Source of the DNA: Aulostomus chinensis
Lineage: Eukaryota; Chordata; Actinopteri; Syngnathiformes; Aulostomidae
Assembly (NCBI GenBank): GCA_037954235.1
Contig: JBBMOA010000004.1
Coordinates: forward strand, 11,737,601 to 11,801,600
Length of the DNA: 64,000 nucleotides
Direction: 5' to 3'
Shown: one piece after another, positions 60,907 to 64,000 of the stretch
Numbering within the stretch: position 1 is the first letter of the stretch
Layout of the letters: every line of letters starts with the position of its first letter
Position numbers and translations under genes: made by a program
Notes under the pieces: model-generated
Seen by the model: only the letters and a program-made list of their open reading frames with translations
Told to the model about the DNA's origin: nothing
Databases searched by the model: none

Positions 60907-61243
60907 GCGATCACCGCAACGTCAGACCAGCTGATTCAACTGATCCCCTTCAGGAGAGTCAGTCCGGACTCAGCCCAGCCAAATGGGGTGATACCTGATG
61001 AATACCTCGGCAGGACACACCGCAGCTGTGGCCATTTTACTGGCCGTGAAATACAGAGCGCTCCCTCGCCCCTGCGCGCTCACTGCCAAGACACACAAGT
61101 AGTGAAGGCTCCTCCGGCTTCCTTTCATTTCCCTCCATGTGCATATCTGTACCTCATCATCTTCTCTGGAGGGAAGGCGAGGGCAGGGCTGTGACAAATT
61201 CTTAATTCGGCCCCCGCAGCAGCGCCGCTTCACTCCGATCGAT

Positions 61244-61251
61244 CTTTTATA
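61244..61251 (-). promoter_or_regulatory. TATA-like box, minus strand
   Basis: TATAAAAG with a GC-rich left flank (CCCGGGG) on the minus strand. A start site would be expected about 30 bases on, near 61214, in GC-rich sequence. No supported gene follows, so this may be chance. Confidence 0.15.
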
Positions 61252-61372
61252 CCCCGGGCTGCCTTATCTGTAAGATCTCTTGTTTGAAGAATTTAAAAAA
61301 AGAAGACAGAAAAAAAAAGAGGGGGGCTGCCTGACCACGAGGACAATTACCAGATTGGACAGGCAGAGAGAA

Positions 61373-61387
61373 GGGGGGGGGGGGGGG
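61373..61387 (+). repeat. Poly-G run
   Basis: Fifteen G. Confidence 0.85.
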
Positions 61388-62792
61388 TTATGACATCAGG
61401 AGATATTGTAGAGGGTAATATATTCAATGCATCTATTGTATGGATGTAATTCTACTAAATGCATTTGTCCGTCAGCGTGAAAAGATAAATGCATGATGCA
61501 GCATATTAGATTTGTTCAGTCGTCTGTTGCTAAAAGCATTTATGGATGACTTGGCAAGTGATTTAGTCTCATATTTGGCCTCAAAAATGTGTCTTTGATA
61601 TATAAATCACACGAAGAAGACTTTTTTTTAATGTCTTTCTCTCTTCTTCTGGCCTCCTGGCGCTCGCTCCACCCCCTCCCCCCCTCCGACGACCACATCT
61701 GTCACACGCAGAGCGCCGTCTTTTCTTTTCCAACTGATGGCGAGGACTTTCACCAGGATGAGGCGGGAGGACCACGGCATTCCGATCATGGTTCCTCTTC
61801 CGCACTGCCGCACACCACTGGGACCTCATTCAGCTGCCCAGCTGCAGACACCGCCAATGGTGGCCAGTGGTGCGGACGCGGAAGAGACCAGCCACTCCAC
61901 CTGGGCCCAGTCGGGTTCGGACCGGAAGTGAAGCGCTGCTGTTGCTAACTTGGGGTTGGCGGTCCGGCGGGTATGCAGGCAAGGCCGTCAAGATACGCAT
62001 CACGATATCACAATATCCGACACTGGACAGGGACAGTTGAACGAGCTGGACAGTTGCGTTCCCTGATTTGCGATGGCCATGATAAAAAAGTTGGCGAATT
62101 GCTTTTTTTTTTTAAGTGCAACTCGTTTCAAAAGAAAAACAATCAATATTCAGTGCTGGAATTTTGTATCAGGAAAGAAAGCAGCAGGAAAAACGTTACC
62201 GCGACAGGCAGCACCCGGTCTACCTAATGACCTAATTACTGACATCAGCGTTTGGAGGGATCAGCTCATGAGCAGGGGCCTCTCAACGCCTGTGTCCAAC
62301 CTCTTTTGGGCACCAAACGAAGACCACGTCAGGCTCTGGTGGTGCATGTGTGCAGCTGCATGCATTTTTAAAAAGCCTTACAGTCGAATGCAGAGAAACG
62401 CGACCTGAGGACGTCCTGCGCTTGGACTGCACACGCCCACCTCGCCCCCTCCTCGCCACGGTGATGGAACTGGAGGAAAATGAACAGAAACCTCCCCTCC
62501 CCTTCACTTCCTCCTCAAATTTGAGCTCAATGTCAGCCAAGTGTGTAAAATGAAAGTGGACATGACGTGACAAAGAAATCAGAGAGGACACAACCTTTGT
62601 ATCCTCGGCGGCGGTTATGTCCCGGAGACACATCACTGCACTGGTAACGAGAAAATGACACTTCATTGAGGAAAACTCTGGAGACGCAGAACATCGAAAT
62701 AAAGGGAGAGAGAGTGGAAACGTTTCAGTGTAAGGAATTCTAATGTTCAGTCATAGTCGCAGGTGCTTTTGTGGTTTAGCCATCTTCCTGTT

Positions 62793-62830
<38 letters not shown>

Positions 62831-63579
62831 CCTCCTAATCTCCCTCCTGACAGTTGTGAGGAGGAAGCAGAGTCCCGGTGAGACGTGAAGACAGTAGATT
62901 GTCCAGCCGTGACCTCTCAGCTTTGCCCGTTTCACCCTGCTGATGTGAGGAGGGCTGACAGGCCGGCCCAGTGCAGGGCCACAGTCGGGACACAGGGGCA
63001 TTCTGGGAGGACGCCGGCTTTTTCTTCAAATACTAGCAAGGAATATGAAGACATTCGCTGAGGTTTGTACCAAAACAAATGTGCAAGCACATACATAGCG
63101 ACGCTGCGCCCATCGAGCTCCTGGCTGCTACCTGGATGCAAAGAACGCGACTTCATGGTTTAAACTGAGGGCAACAGATGAATAAATGGATGAAAGGTGA
63201 CCAGAGTCGGGACGGGGTATGTCCAGAGTGTGCCAACACCCTGACGCTCCAGACAGAGGCTGGACGATGAATAAGACCTCTCCACAACTGCAATTATTTG
63301 GATGCGACCGGAGGGAAGGCTAACTCTGACATCGTCGTGTGTCAGTCTCAATGGACTAAAACATTAAGGAGCTCATGCTACGATTTTATGTAAAACAAAG
63401 GTGTTTTGACATGAATTAGCTTTAAATATTGCTCCTATATTATAATATATATGACATTTAAGAGTACTGACTGTATGCAGTTCAGAGTATGAACTCTTAA
63501 TGGAAAACGATTTTCAGACGTTTCTTCTGCTTCCTGTGACTCCCGGCATGCAACCACGCTTGGCATGCAACGCTCCTCC
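61388..63579. other. Non-coding stretch
   Basis: No gene is supported. 61390-61600 is AT-rich, balanced and repeat-free, with several ATGCAT words, and resembles a conserved regulatory element. Open frames at 61589-61948 and 62283-62666 show no consistent coding bias. Confidence 0.5.
62792..62830 (+). repeat. TC plus AC compound microsatellite
   Basis: About nine TC units followed directly by ten AC units. Confidence 0.92.
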
Positions 63580-63694
63580 TCACGTCACGTCTGCTCGCTC
63601 CAGACAGCCAGAGGCTCGTGTGACCGCCGCGTGGGGGATCTTCTCGTGAGCCCTCGGCGTGCGCGTCGTTCGTGAGAGAACACGACAGCGAGCA
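63580..63694 (+). promoter_or_regulatory. Possible CpG-rich 5' non-coding exon or promoter
   Basis: A TCACGTCA site (cAMP-response/E-box type) at 63580-63587 opens a CpG-dense stretch. A pyrimidine-rich CTCGCTCCAG acceptor-like site and a near-perfect GAGCAG-GTGAGTGC donor at 63694 flank about 90 bases. All three frames between them contain stops, so it cannot be coding. It could be an untranslated first exon. Confidence 0.2.
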
Positions 63695-64000
63695 GGTGAG
63701 TGCGGGGACAGAAGCTGCTGCAACTGTACGGGCAGCAGCTTCCACAGGCCAGTGTCAGAGCTTTGGTCTCGGCGCCGTTATGCAACTGTTTACAAGGACA
63801 AAGAACCGCGTGACCGCAAGGAAACACAAGTTGGACCTGAGAAGAGATCTGCAGCGAAGTCAAACAGAGCAGTGAACCACGTTAGCAATCAGGGATCAAC
63901 AGCGCTGGACGCTGACCAGGATTTAAGCTTCTTGTAGAAGCTCGTCACGGAAACACGGATAGATATTAGATCAAGAGCTTCTAGCTGAGTTGAGTATTCA
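63695..64000. other. Non-coding stretch
   Basis: Three overlapping open frames run to about 63937 without a shared codon bias or family motif. Nothing else is visible before the window ends. Confidence 0.5.

Larger units (their letters stand above)
54373..61243. other. Non-coding stretch
   Basis: No gene is supported. It holds the second copy of a dispersed repeat at 55766, C runs at 59242, 59645 and 60859, a CCA array, and unique sequence. Minus-strand open frame 58485-58748 reads well in places but lacks usable splice sites. Confidence 0.5.

Noticed and set aside
1..64000. CRISPR arrays, operons, phage or insertion sequences
   Set aside because: The window has none of the spaced direct repeats, dense gene layout or ribosome-binding signals of bacterial DNA and is clearly vertebrate.

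Overview
The window reads as non-coding nuclear DNA of a teleost fish, probably a spiny-rayed (acanthomorph) species. This rests on frequent long CA/GT microsatellites, a tRNA-headed SINE whose tail resembles the vertebrate V-SINE/L2 type, a LINE relic ending in GATGGATGG repeats, a hAT-type foldback MITE, and dispersed repeats built on TTAGCTTAGC and on AAGCTGCAAGCAGCG that I know from many fish genomes. No bacterial-style gene layout, rRNA, intact tRNA or CRISPR array was seen. The species cannot be fixed from the sequence alone.

No complete gene is visible. Open frames of 60 to 164 codons occur on both strands, but most lack coding character or arise from simple repeats. The best protein-coding evidence is one 150-bp minus-strand exon candidate at 9977-10126, with good splice sites, phase 1/1 and about 86% G/C in third positions. 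Weaker candidates are 40082-40180 and 41894-42053 (minus), and 42511-42703, 49256-49378 and 54302-54372 (plus). The last looks like a first coding exon with a textbook donor. If any are real, the window is mostly intron and intergenic DNA of one or more long-intron genes. None of the peptides matches a family I can name with confidence.

Layout: 1-9976 is mostly unique, AT-richer DNA with simple repeats and an inverted-repeat element (4580-4763). 9977-10126 is the best exon. 10896-11503 holds a diverged direct duplication. 15268-16550 has a cluster of minus-strand open frames of unclear origin. 18612-18870 is a block of small palindromes with a perfect 11-bp hairpin. 20817-22400 holds a dispersed repeat, a GT microsatellite and a 42-bp minisatellite split by a MITE. 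24281-24476 is the SINE and 26815-27215 the LINE relic. 27449-27628 is an inverted GT/AC pair. 37199-38225 is a 1-kb element with 14-bp terminal inverted repeats. 39263-39556 carries a second copy of the 4.6-kb element family. 42228-42312 looks like a DNA-transposon end in CpG-rich DNA. 45119-45170 is a strong G-quadruplex tract. The last 10 kb has the plus-strand first-exon candidate, several microsatellites, a TATA-like box and a CpG-rich possible 5' exon at 63580-63694.

There is no gene system to describe as working together. The value of the window lies in its mobile-element record and in a few exon candidates that a transcript or protein search could settle.
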